Below are positions 45,228 through 56,034 of a stretch of 64,000 nt of DNA, piece after piece. Position numbers and translations under genes: made by a program. The notes under the pieces were generated by a model. It did no database searches. It was not told the origin of the DNA and saw only the letters and a program-made list of their open reading frames with translations. Numbering within the stretch: position 1 is the stretch's first letter; each line of letters opens with the position of its first letter. This DNA comes from Abelmoschus esculentus (Eukaryota > Streptophyta > Magnoliopsida > Malvales > Malvaceae). The stretch spans positions 11,730,501 through 11,794,500 of the forward strand of contig JAUCBN010000035.1 in NCBI GenBank assembly GCA_035048815.1, given 5' to 3'.

Positions 45228-47914
45228 GTTTCAATATGGTTTTAAATAGATGCTGGAAATCTTTGGGCTGATTTTGTGATCTAGTGATTTTGTGATGTTT
45301 TTGTGAAATCTTTTTGGATCTCATTTAATGCTGGAAATTAGATGAATTCAATCATGTTTTTATGTTGATTTAATGATTAATTGAGTCTTCTTTTGATATC
45401 ACATTAATTTAATCCCGGAATAATGCAATCGGTGTAGTTTTAAGGTGCTTTTCGGTTGTTTTATGGGCTGTTTTAGATGCTTAAATGTTGCTGGAGGTAT
45501 AAGGATGGTTTGGATGTGTTTTTGGGTCATAATTGAGGTGGATTAGATGTTAGATTCGTTAGGTTTTGGGCTGATGTTGTTAGGTTACGTTTCGGCTTAG
45601 TTTTCGATCTTTTCGGCTAATTTTTCGGTAGTTTAATGGTGATCGGATGTGTCTGTTGGTTTGAGCATGTTATGATGTGAGAATACTCTGTTTTTAATGT
45701 TGTAGAAGAGGTACAAGAAGAAGCTTGATTGCTGGTGCATTGGTGCGATCATCGGATAGCGGCGAAAGCTCGTTTCGCTTGTTGGTGAGTGAATTCGGAT
45801 TTAAAGCGAATCGCGTTTGGTACGTACTGTTTTTTGGGGGCTATGGAAGAGTGTGAAAACCTTCTATAGTTCAAGAGTAAGTAAAGTATTTGTTTTAATG
45901 AACCGATATGAGTTTCGGCTATTTTTGACAAAGGTATTTTATTGATGATGGAATGGGATTTATTGAAGTGCATGAGCATGTTTTAAATTGATGCATACTT
46001 GAGAGATACTTACTGAAATGCATAGCTTATTTAGCATCCATGATTATGGAAAATTATGAGAAATGTTTTGGAATACAACATGGTTATTTGCCTTATACAT
46101 GATGGTGCCGTTGGGCATGGCTTTTGGTTCATTTGTTGAACATATTATGCATGCATTATGAGCAGCAAGTTATCATGCACATTTGATTATGATATTGGCT
46201 TAATGACACTAAATTTAGATTCCAATACGAATGACATATCATTAGGATTGTCTTAAGTGCACTATAATCAAAACTGAAAATACCTAATATTGCCTACACG
46301 TAACAAGGGTGACTTTGTGTCCAACCGTGCGTGGTAGAGCCGCCTACACGTAACAAGGGGGACTATGTGTCCGATCGTGCATGGTAGTGCTAATGGTGAC
46401 TTCGTGTCATGTCAATGGTGACTTCGTGTCTTGACGAGACAAATGTCTCATGGATCCGTGTATTCGGTGAGCTCAAGGTTCACATTAAGTGATCACTAGA
46501 AAGCCAATATACATACATGAAATTGAGAAGAGGTTTGAGCATCATTCATAAATTGTTTTGATAAGGTTATGTGAACTCAAGGATGCATATGTTTTAATGA
46601 ACTTGGCCATGTAAAATTGGCATGCATGATTTAATAAAGTATTGCAAATTATGGTTTCAATATGGTTTTAAATAGATGCATTGATGATCTTTTGTGGAGC
46701 TACCTCACTAAGCATGTTTGCTTAAGCTCTCTTTTCATCTTTGCAGAAAAATAAGGGCACTTGGAGCTTCGTTCGAGGCAAGGAAACCAAGGGGAAGATC
46801 ACATTGAATTTGATATGTTTTTGGCAAATAAATTGGGCAAGGCAATGTGTAACACAATCTATAGGGGAATATGTACTTAGGCTTTGGTTTAGGATGTAAT
46901 AAAACCATTATTGATTGAATGTTAATTGTTGAACTTTGTTTTGTTGAGTTGTGAAGCATGGTTTAGTATGTTTGTTATGTTGCTTTTCAATCTTTAGGAA
47001 GCATGCCTATAGGTCTCCTTGTGATCTTTTCGAATGGGTTAAGGTATGTTTATGTTGATGATTATGCCTAGGAATATTGCCTATAGTTTCGGGTTATGAA
47101 TGTTTATGCTTGGGTGGCCTATATGAGCTTGAAACGTCACACCCCAGTCCCGAACACAGGGGGTATCGAAACACCCTGTGGCAGTATCGATACCCTCATG
47201 CTACTGGACATGCTTGTATCGAACCAGTATTCGGTACCAAATGCTACTGTAATTGCCTATTCCGAAACACTTTATGGCCTGTTTCGAAACAGATGACGTG
47301 TTCCGAAACACTCCAAGGGTTGTTTCGAAACGCCAGGCCTAGGAAGGGCAATTCGAGAGTTTTTAATGCATGAAACGTGGGACTAAAGTTAGTAGGTGAA
47401 AATAATGGACCTATGAGTAGTTTAGGTGGTGTTGTGACACCATGACTCATGCTTTAACCCGTGCATACATCGTATGATATAAGATGGATGAAATGCCTAA
47501 TGTTACATACTTTGTAATTAAGTCCATAAATGCTAGAACGTAAAATTGGTTAACTAAGATATCTCGTATGATCAGAATTGTATGATGAATGTGTTAGGCT
47601 TGCTTGATTGTTATCCGGTGGATTGATTGTGAATATGGTGATGCGTATTAGTTCCTTACGTTTTTGGTCCCTAATCATGTATGCGTTTGATTGATTTACT
47701 TATAATGAACGAACTGCGACTATCTCTATCTTACTTGAGTTAATTATACATAGGAGGTTAATCGTGCATCTAGGTAAGATAAAATAAAAAAGAAAAAAAA
47801 AGAGTTACGGTTTTTAGGGTTGTTTATCGAATCGAACCTTCACGGGTTTGGTTTGATATTCCCCGTGTGACCCATTAGTGCCGGTTTCGTCCAGGTCGGG
47901 CTAAGGGGGTTACA

Positions 47915-48197
47915 ATAATAAAGGAAAGACAGTTCCTTACCACAAAACTTACTTACAAACCAATCGTGAACAATCAAACTTGTGGAACTTCTCTGAGTTG
48001 GTCATTTGCTTGTTTTGTGTTTCTTGTCTTCACTTCAAATGTGAATCTGATTTTTTTGAACATTTTTTACTAATTCAGAATATTTGAGATGAGAGAAATC
48101 TGAATTAGCAACTTCTATTTTTTTATATAAATTTTGAAAATTCTTTTTTTTTTAGAACTGAAATTCTCAAAAAGGAGGCTTACTTGAATCTTTCTTT
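47915..48197 (-). other. G1-right leader, distal part
   Basis: Non-coding, poly(T)/poly(A)-rich. It lies between the PBS and the L4 insertion and continues at 34560 on the other side, as shown by the ATAAT TSD. Confidence 0.7.
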
Positions 48198-48210
48198 GCT
48201 CTGATTACCA
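48198..48210 (-). promoter_or_regulatory. G1-right primer-binding site (tRNA-iMet type, one extra base)
   Basis: Minus strand TGGTAATCAGAGC two bases after the 5' LTR end. It matches TGGTATCAGAGC with one inserted A. Confidence 0.7.
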
Positions 48211-48212
48211 TA

Positions 48213-48878
48213 TGATACGCTCCAACTCTCCAATTGTTGTTGTAGAGAGAACTTTGATTGTCCTGATCGTGATTGTAAGCAAGCTTTGATCCTCGTATAC
48301 TCTTCTTGTTGTTTGATAAAGAAAAGATGGTGAAGTGTTGTAAAGAGGGTTGCGGAGGTGTAGGTTATATGTGTTACTGGTAAGGGAATGTAGGGTGATA
48401 TTTTGGTTAGGGAAATAATAGAAAAGGTGATAGTGAAGACTAGGGAAGTCGGCTATGGTGATGGACGAAATGGATAGGATGGAATGTATGTAAGGTGGTA
48501 AAGAAATAGTATTTGAAGGTAACAAAAGCAGAACTTATGCTATTGAAAGCATAAACCCAACTTATAGCATGCTTTGAGGGTGGTATAGAACATAGACCCT
48601 TAGGGAATGAATTCCTAGAATCTTATGTATGGATTGAAAAGATAGGAGATGCCGCAAACCTATATAATAGATTTGATAAGTCGATATAGTACTAAAAAGA
48701 ACAAGTTTGATAGTAAACTCACAAAGGAATTTTATATTGATCAAACATATCTTTTCCAAATGAGTTTAAGTCTTATTTATAGTTTCCTATGAGGTTTGGC
48801 TGAAATGGACTTTAACTATTCAGATAACCATTTATTTAAATGGTGTCTCCTTCCAAATCTATTAGAAAAGATGTAACT
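48213..48878 (-). repeat. G1-right 5' LTR, truncated
   Basis: The last about 670 bp of a G1 LTR, ending GAGTTGGAGCGTATCA on the minus strand. Homologous to 31039-31680 and to the end of 2658-4313. The distal about 0.9 kb of the LTR is missing: the sequence stops at ...AAAGATGTAACT and another LTR end follows at 48879. The 106-aa and 65-aa minus-strand frames (48205-48525, 48562-48759) lie within LTR DNA and are not called. Confidence 0.8.
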
Positions 48879-49019
48879 TGATACGCTCCAACTCTCCAAA
48901 GATGCTTGTAGAGAGAAGCTTTGATTGCTCGGACCTTAGAATGCAAGCAAGCCTTGTATCACGCTTGTTTCATGAATAAAAGAATGTTAAAAGATGCTGG
49001 AAATAAGATAAAGATGATT
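48879..49019 (-). repeat. Second G1-like LTR terminal fragment
   Basis: Begins TGATACGCTCCAACTCTCC like the neighbour but diverges within about 40 bp, so it belongs to a sub-family. About 140 bp long, then the 170-bp satellite begins. Confidence 0.65.
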
Positions 49020-50057
49020 TAGAGAATCCGTTCTAATTTTAACTGAGTAAAAATCTGAAAATTTGAGATTAATCTGTATAATTTTGTTCCAAAGCTAATA
49101 ATTAATTATTTGAAATCCTAAAATTTGATTTAATAACTATTGGTTTTCGTTTTGTTTTGATTAAAACGTGCATGTCTAAGTCGTCTATATCGAGAATACG
49201 TTCGAATTTTAACAGAGTAAAAATCTGAAAATTTGAGATTAATTCGTATAATTTTGTTCAAAAGCCTATAATTAAATATTTGAACTTATAAAATTTAATT
49301 TAATAACATTTGGTTGTCGTTTTGATGCGATTAAAACGAGTATGTTTAAATGTGCTCTATAAAGAATACGTTCGAATTTTAACCGAGTAAAAAGCTTAAA
49401 ATTTGAGATTAATCTATATAATTTTGTTCAGAAGCCCATAATCAAGTATTTGAAAATATAAAATTTGATTTAAGAATATTTTTGTTTTCGTTTTGTTGCC
49501 ATTAAAATGTGCATATGTAAATGGGCTTTATAGAGAATCTATTCGAATTTTAACCTAGTAAAACACTAAAAATTTGAGATTAATCGGTATAATTTTGTTC
49601 AAAAGATAATAATTAATTATTTGAAATCATAAAATTTGATTTAATAACTTTTTGTTGTCGTATTGTTCTGGTTAAAACGTGCATGTTTAAATGGGCTTTA
49701 TAGAGAATCCGTTCGAATTTTAACCGAGTAAAAATCTGAAAATTTGAGATTAATCTGTGTAATTTTGTTCAAAAGCTAATAATTAATTATTTGAAATCAT
49801 AAAATTTGATTTAATAACTTTTTGTTGTTGTTGTTTTGCGATTAAAACGTGCTTGTCTAAATTGGCTTTATAGAGAATACTTTGGAACTTTAACCGAGTA
49901 AAAAGCTTAAAATTTGAGGTTAATCTATATAATTCTTTTCAAAATCCCATAGTTAAATATTTGAACTCATAAAATTTGATTTAATAACATTTGGTTGTCA
50001 TGTTGTTGGGATTAAAACATGCATGTCTAAACGGTCTTTATAGAGAATCCGTTCGAA
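49020..50057. repeat. 170-bp satellite, left block (about 6 monomers)
   Basis: Monomers of about 169-172 bp marked by GAATTTTAACCGAGTAAAAA, GATTAATCTGTATAATTTTG and GTCGTTTTGTTGCGATTAAA. The monomers near 49265 and 49435 (..GCCTATAATTAAATATTTG and ..GCCCATAATCAAGTATTTGAAAA) match the pair at 59575 and 59745 in the right block in order and in private variants. Interrupted at 50058 by the LINE fragment. Confidence 0.95.
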
Positions 50058-50350
50058 TTTTTTTTGAAGGAAAGGGACTCATTAAAAAAAAACCTATAGC
50101 CAGTCACCCCGAGAGGTGAGTAGGCCCCTATGGTGAAAAGAGTACCAACGTATTATTGAAAAGAAGAGTAGAACCTCTTCGAGTTTATAGAAGCCCGAAT
50201 GAAATCGGGAAAGATACAATCAAAAGAGCAAAAAGTAAAAGAACGCAAAGCCCTATTATCCAAAACATGGGCTACAACGTTTGCATCTCTAGGCACATAA
50301 CAAATCTTACAATCAGGCAGAGTACCAAGAGTAGAGCGGATGCGAACCAC

Positions 50351-51720
50351 TGATAGGCGTGGTATAAGCGCTATTTTGAGTGCAAGTGTACACGTCGTCA
50401 AGTAATAAAATGATAAGTATATCGTGTATCGTCTCCACAAGGATTGATATACTTAATATGTCTTCCTTCGTTCCCTTGCTCCCGAGAATAAAATAAAAAT
50501 ACAAATAAGATGGTTTGTTTTATCTAACTAAATAATTAAATAAAAAAACATAAAATAAAAAGGGTTGAGAACGATTATAAAGAAAGTGGGTAGGATCCAG
50601 TTGCGTTAATTAGTGGATTCAATTGATCTTCTTCTTATCCAAAGCAATCGCACAACACTGCTTCGATAGTACTGCAGATACTGCCTCGGCAATGCTGGTG
50701 CTCTTCTACCGCGGCAATCTCTTGCTCGTGGGCAGAAGTATCAAAGTTCAGCAAAGTGTCCATAAGTGACTCCGCTCATCTCTGAGTCAAAGTGCTGTTG
50801 ATGCTCAGTCCTTGACGATACCTCTTGGCGTAAACCAAAGATAACCACCAACCAATCCAACACTTCTTTTAGCTGCTGAAACTCTTAACCTACCCCTTAG
50901 TACCTCCACAAGGGCATAGGCCGAGTTAGTGTCGCTGACATCGTACTTATCCCTTTCGTGAACCTACACCTCTCGATGCTAGATAAATAGATTACTTGTA
51001 AACTTCTCTCTCGGGCTTGGATACAATAAAGAATGGTAATAGGATAAGCAAACTTTGATTTTATTGCATAAGAATAAAAATACAAGAACCAATCACCTCT
51101 CACTAATATCGACAACCTTCACCTATCCCTAAGAAGTTTAGAACATGTTATCGTGTAAGTACAATTCTTAGGGAGGAAGGGTTTTCTCTACAAATCGGCT
51201 CTCCTAAACAATGTGGCCGGCTAGGATATTTATAGTCTTAACCTAAGGCAAACATTTCCTAAATAGACTTCAACTTGGAGTAGGGAACAAGTCTTCTTCA
51301 AGGATTCTGATATTTCCAAGTTTGTCGCCTTCTAGAAAGGTTTTCCCGCTTGGTCTTTGAATTGGGATTTGAGCACGCTAGTCTGGTCCAATTGATGCGT
51401 TGTATCTTTCAGAATATTCTCTATATTTTTATCTTTCAATGTGCCTCCATTTTTGGTGCTGCCACATTGGATTCTACCGTCGCCATGTTTCTGCCTCGGC
51501 CTCAACACTGCTTTTCTGCCGCTTTGGCTCTGGATATTCCTGCATGTACAGAAATTATAATAATATCTGCATTCTCTATTAATATTAATTTTGTAAGTGA
51601 TGATAATGGAATGTCCAATATTTTAGCAAAGAGTTCATAATTCGGTTCAAGTTGGTGTATAATAGATGCATAAAGTCCCATGGGAAGGGTAGTAAATAAC
51701 TTCCTTTTAGGCACTCATCA
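50351..51720 (-). repeat. 3' LTR of the gag-only element
   Basis: 1370 bp. The adjoining polypurine tract is at 51721-51740 (minus strand GAGTTTGGGGGTATT). The minus-strand frame 50897-51115 recurs in the other LTR (55208-55429) but has no domain. The plus-strand frames near 51350-51640 are not called either. Confidence 0.92.
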
Positions 51721-53084
51721 AATACCCCCAAACTCGAACTATTGCTTGTCCTCAAGCAATGCCAAACATCAAATTGCTAAACTTTACTCTCCTTTGATCT
51801 TACTTTTCCATCTATTCTCCCCACCATGGTCATGTCTATCTCTCCGTTTTAGCCACTAGTTTATCCAAGGACTTCTAATAAGAAACAAACTATAGGGCTA
51901 GATGAGTGTGTGCGTTTAATGGACAAGGCTGATTCAAGGCTTTCTTAGATAAACTCTAAGTTCAAGACAAGTAGAATCTTGGATTAGCTATCTCCTTAAA
52001 ACAACAAGTCTTGAGCCAATTTCGGGCACCTCAAGATATGTGTTTTCTATTTCCTTCTTTTTCTTATTAACCACCTATTTAGCATACTAGAGCTAATTCG
52101 GGCACCTCTAGCATGAAGGAGAGCAAAACTAGAGTCGGTGATAGGCACCTCTAGTTATTTTTCCAACAAAATTCTAAGTCTTTATCACCTAAGTTTATTA
52201 AAAGAACTCCTAAATCAAACAAGTCCAAAAAGTGTTTTATTTTCTTTCTAACCCTAAAGCAAGCTTCTAAGTTTTATTCCATGAGTATCCTATGGTTATC
52301 CCTTCAAAACAGAACTTGGCTATGGTAAGGAGAAAATTTTTTATAGCCTTAAAGGAATAAACTAAAGCAAAGCTGACGTAAGGCAGTGCAAGATTACAAA
52401 CATAAATTCAAGAAAAGAGAATATTTTAAAAATTTTCAGAAAAAAAAATTTACTCCCTTATTATGGTAATGTCGCGGCAGTGGGTAGCCTCGGTAGTGCT
52501 TCGACACCTATAATCTCCCCCAAACTCAAACCGAGCATTGTCCTCAATGCTTAAATCATACAGCAGATAAAATTAACAAGTAAAGATAGTATAGGGAGAG
52601 TTTCTTGGAAAGATTCTGAGAAAAATAAGAGAGTTTTGAGATTGTAACGAATATAACAAGAGAGAGATTGAGTAAACAATTCTAAAGAAACAAGAATGCA
52701 AGAGTGAATAGTTCAAGAGAAAGAAAGTGCTTATATAGGCCTTGGCTATGTAGTCGTTTGAACTATTAGCCGTTTGGTCTTGACTGTCGTTTGCATTTGT
52801 TGTCGCGGCAAGAATTTTGGCAGACTAGCTGTTACCCTGTTTTGCCCGTTGGGACTACTGCGACTCTGACACTATGCACTGCCACGACATCAGATTTCTT
52901 GCTGTGAACTACTTCTCTGTTATTCCTGCTTTATTATCCTAAAAATATAAACATCAAGAAACATTCAAATAATGAGAAGATAATTATTCCTAAATACCAT
53001 AATTAAGAGAATTCATGAAAATACCAAATAAAATAAAAGAGAAAATTAATATAAAATAAGAATATAAAGATAACTTATGGAGAG
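51721..53084 (-). other. Non-coding 3' internal part of the gag-only element
   Basis: No credible reading frame. It holds the polypurine tract at 51721-51740 and a second similar motif at about 52505-52535 (minus strand GAGTTTGGGGGAGATT), each followed on the plus strand by a TTGTCCTCAA-type word. Confidence 0.7.
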
Positions 53085-53498
53085 TCATTTCCGATATTTC
53101 TTATAGTCCATCTGTACCCTCCATCGAGTGACAATTTTGCCCAAAAAGGATTGTGCCATAATGGATACGGATAGTCCCCTTTGTATTATCATGGTGGATG
53201 TATCTTTCTTTCGTTTTCTCTTGTAATCCATGTATGTCCTCCATCTTGATATTATTTCTGAAGGCAAAAATAAATTGTTAGAAAAAATTATATCAACATC
53301 CAACCACTTAATTACTTCATTGTCATTAACTTCCATCGTAGTTGGATATAGCCTTCGTTGTTGTGGCAATTGCTGTGATAGCCAATTGTCGTGGCAATCT
53401 TTTGCCAAAATTCGGTGTAAGTCAAGTGAAGAAACATCTTTCTTGAAGTCTTCAAGAATCAACCCACATTGTTTCTTATGCTTCTCATTAATCTCCAT
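53085..53498 (-). CDS. Hypothetical protein in the gag-only element
   Basis: A 137-aa open frame beginning at an ATG 10 bases inside the end of the upstream frame, in a different frame. It is rich in Lys, Arg and Asp with two similar segments, SRWRTYMDYKRKRKK and TRWRVQMDYKKYRK, at about residues 85-100 and 123-137. I recognise no domain. It may be the frame-shifted C-terminal part of the gag-like protein rather than a separate gene. Confidence 0.45.
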   Translation of the reverse strand: MEINEKHKKQCGLILEDFKKDVSSLDLHRILAKDCHDNWLSQQLPQQRRLYPTTMEVNDNEVIKWLDVDIIFSNNLFLPSEIISRWRTYMDYKRKRKKDTSTMIIQRGLSVSIMAQSFLGKIVTRWRVQMDYKKYRK

Positions 53499-54522
53499 CA
53501 GCAGACTTTGGCTTGGAACTAATATTAGATGAAGTTACCATAGAAATATCATCTTCTAAACAATCATACCCTATTTGTGATGGCTTCAAATCTTGTAACG
53601 TTGACTCCTTGAAATATACCTGCAATGGAAGAGATGAGTTTTTAAAGAATTCAAAAGGTTCATTCAGTACCATCTCATTTTTTAATATCACGGCATTGCC
53701 ATCTTGTTGATCAAACATGTCTTCGTGTAATTGCCCCGGCAGCTGTGAGTGAGAGTAATCCTCAGCTTCTATTTTATGCATCATTGTTGCCGTAACATCC
53801 TAGGAATCAGACTCCTCAGAATTTTCTAGAGCATTACTCTCATCGGCCTCGTTGGGTGGTATCCTGACATTGCCCTGTTTAGGCTTCTCTACTGCCGCAG
53901 CAAGACTCTCGGCAGACTCATCCACTGTTTGACAGTCCTTCTCATCAACAAGTACTGGACTCAGAGGTTCTGAAATTTCCTCTTTGTCCTCTAGTGTTGG
54001 GATTTCAGTATCCCCAAGGATTGATTGTTGGGTTATGTTATCCCTGGCATGTAATTAATTTTCCGAATCCCTCAACGGTGTATCCAATCTAGCTATATGT
54101 GAATCCATGAACCTTGATTGCTCTGTCATAAATTCTTCAATTCTAGCCATTGATGCTTTCAATGTTTCCTCCAATGAATTTGAATACTCTTGAGAAAAAT
54201 TATATTGCCATGGCATATCTGTAACATCAACAAAATTGTCATGATAAAAAGAATTTTGAGCGTTTTGATCATACCATGAAGGGTTTTGTTGTTGGTTCCT
54301 TTTATGGTCCTCTCTGTGGTCATAGGTTCCAGTACTGTATGGACATTTGTTAACTAAATGATCATCTCCGCAATTGAAACAAAAATTTGCCCAGACATAA
54401 ACTTGTTGGGTTGCTCTTGGTTGGCATAGATAACCATCATTTAATCTAGGAAATTCTAGACTGGCTCGATTCATATCTTCCAACATCAACTCCCGAATAG
54501 ATTTATTTCTTTCTTCTTGCAT
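53488..54522 (-). pseudogene. Gag-like protein with zinc knuckle, two premature stops
   Basis: One minus-strand frame from the ATG at 54522 to 53488 with in-frame stops at about 54055-54057 and 53801-53803. The first part (155 aa) has a charged start and then a zinc-knuckle-like CFNCGDDHLVNKC at residues 48-60, spacing CX2CX3HX4C (one residue shorter than the usual CX2CX4HX4C). Glu/Ser-rich text follows. The later part (53784-53488) starts MMHKIEAEDYSH. Such proteins bind element RNA in virus-like particles. Lacking protease and RT, this would be a trans-mobilised element. The stops may be recent decay. Confidence 0.7.
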
Positions 54523-54634
54523 CTTGAGCCTTCAACTTGAAACACACCTATAATTTTTTTTAAGAAAAAGAAAATATGTTAGTAAAAATAATAAAACAAA
54601 AACAAGAAAATTAAAGAAGACAAAATTTAGTTGT

Positions 54635-54655
54635 CAATCCCCGGCAACGGCGCCA
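54635..54655 (-). promoter_or_regulatory. Primer-binding site, tRNA-Asp type
   Basis: The minus strand holds TGGCGCCGTTGCCGGGG followed by ATTG, a few bases after the LTR end. It is complementary to the 3' end of plant tRNA-Asp, the primer described for Athila-type elements. Confidence 0.85.
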
Positions 54656-54661
54656 AAAACT

Positions 54662-56034
54662 TGATAGGCGTGGTATAAGCGCTACTTTGAGTGTAAGTGT
54701 ACACGCCGTCAAGTAATAAAATGATAAGTATATCGTGTATCATCTCCACAGGGATTGGTATACTTAATATGTCTTCCTTCGTTGCCTTGCTCCCGAGAAT
54801 AAAATAAAAACAAAAATAAGATGGTTTATTTTATCTAACTAAATAATTAAATAACAAAACATAAAATAAAAAGGGTTGAGAACGATTATAGAGAAAGTGG
54901 GTAGGATCCAGTTGCGTCAATTAGTGGATTCAATTGATCTTCTTCTTATCCAATGCAATCGCACAACACTGCTTCGATAGTACTACAGATACTGCCTCGG
55001 CAATGTTGGTGCTCTTCTGCCGCGACAATCTCTTGCTCGTGGGCAGAAGTATCAAAGTTCAGCAAAGTGTCCGTAAGTGACTCCGCTCATCTCTGAGTCA
55101 AAGTGTTGTTGATGCTCAGTCCTTGACGATACCTCTCGGCATAAACCTAAGATAACCACCAACCAATCCAACACTTCTTTTAGCTGTTGAAACTCTTAAC
55201 CTACCCCTTAGTGCCTCCACAAGGGCATAGGCCGAGTTAGTATCGTCGATGCCATATTTATCCCTTTCGTGAATCTACACCTCTCGATGCTAGATAAATA
55301 GATTACTTGCAAACTTTCCTCTCGGGATTGGATACAAGAACAAAGAATGGCAATAGGATAAGCAAACTTTGATTTTATTGCATAATAATAAAAATACAAG
55401 AATCGATCTCCTCTCACTAATATCGACAACCTTCACCTATCCCTAAGAAGTTTAGAACATGTTATCGTGTAAGTACAATTCTTAGGGAGGAAGGGTTTTC
55501 TCTACAAATCGGCTCTCCTAAACAATGTGGCCGGCTAGGATATTTATAGTCTTAACCTAAGGCAAACATTTCCTAAATAGACTTCAACTTGGAGTAGGGA
55601 ACAAGTCTTCTTCAAGGATTCTGATATTTCAAAGTTTGTCGCCTTCTAGAAAGGTTTTCCCGCTTGGTCTTTGAATTAGGCTTTGAGCACGCTAGCCTGG
55701 TCCAATTGGTGCGCTGTATCTTCTAGAATATTTTCTATATTTTTATCTTTCAATACGCCTCCATTATTAGTGCTACCACACTAGATTCTGTCGGGGCCAT
55801 GCTTCTGCCTCGGCCTCAACACTGCTTTTCGGTCGCTTCGGCTCTGGATATTCCTGCATGTACAGAAATTGTAATAATATCTGCATTCTCTATTAATATT
55901 AACTTTCTAAGTAATGATAACGGAATATCCAATATTTGAGCAAAGAGTTCATAATTCGGTTCAAGTTGGTGTACAATAGATGCATAAAGTACCATGGGAA
56001 GGGTAGTAAATAATTGCCTTTTAGGCACTCATCA
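54662..56034 (-). repeat. 5' LTR of the gag-only element
   Basis: 1373 bp, a close copy of 50351-51720. The right end GGCACTCATCA meets the LINE sequence at 56035 with the TSD copy GCCAC. Confidence 0.92.

Larger units (their letters stand above)
34561..47914 (+). mobile_element. L4: family L element, two overlapping LTR pieces, in G1-right
   Basis: Begins TGTAACATCCCG and ends GGGGGTTACA, flanked by a perfect TSD ATAAT (34556-34560 and 47915-47919). Without the copia insert it consists of the first about 2.18 kb of an LTR (34561-36710 plus 45228-45256) joined to the last about 2.66 kb of an LTR (45257-47914). About 1.4 kb is therefore present twice (35340-36710 and 45285-46665, nearly identical). 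This fits either a two-LTR element whose interior and adjoining LTR parts were deleted or a tandem partial duplication. The open frames here (such as 36108-36308 and 45749-45979) recur as DNA in other copies and are not genes. GTATCGATAC and GTTTCGAAAC palindromes cluster at 47165-47330. Confidence 0.85.
31039..48878 (-). mobile_element. G1-right: minus-strand G1 element hosting nested insertions
   Basis: Read on the minus strand: truncated 5' LTR (48878-48213), PBS-like site (48210-48198), leader (48197-47915), interruption by L4 (47914-34561), leader continued, protease remnant, acidic/basic remnants, polypurine tract and complete 3' LTR (32617-31039). It is the inverted counterpart of G1-left, so the window has two G1 copies facing each other across the 33-bp satellite. 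No TSD was found because the 5' LTR is truncated. Confidence 0.8.
50351..56034 (-). mobile_element. Gag-only LTR retrotransposon with tRNA-Asp-type PBS
   Basis: Two direct LTRs (50351-51720 and 54662-56034), each starting TGATAGGCGTGG and ending GGCACTCATCA on the plus strand. About 12 differences in the first 265 bp point to roughly 95% identity. TSD ACCAC/GCCAC with one change. Minus-strand order: PBS, gag-like gene, long non-coding part, polypurine tract. There is no RT or integrase, so it is non-autonomous. The PBS and the G-rich polypurine style resemble those of Athila/Tat-type Ty3/gypsy elements. Confidence 0.9.

Noticed and set aside
47077..47373. 98-aa plus-strand frame in L4
   Set aside because: It lies in the palindrome-rich part of an LTR and is not preserved in L5.
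34561..47914. Family L as a DNA transposon with TGTAAC/GTTACA terminal inverted repeats
   Set aside because: The inverted match is only 6 bp, TSDs are 5 bp, and L1 and L3 show a tRNA-Met PBS directly after the LTR end, which fits an LTR element.
48879..49019. Start of the 170-bp satellite placed at 48879
   Set aside because: The first satellite words appear only at about 49020; the stretch before matches a G1-like LTR end.
50897..51115. Small protein encoded in the LTRs of the gag-only element (also 55208-55429)
   Set aside because: The LTRs are about 95% identical overall; the frame is not better kept than the rest and is cut at different places.
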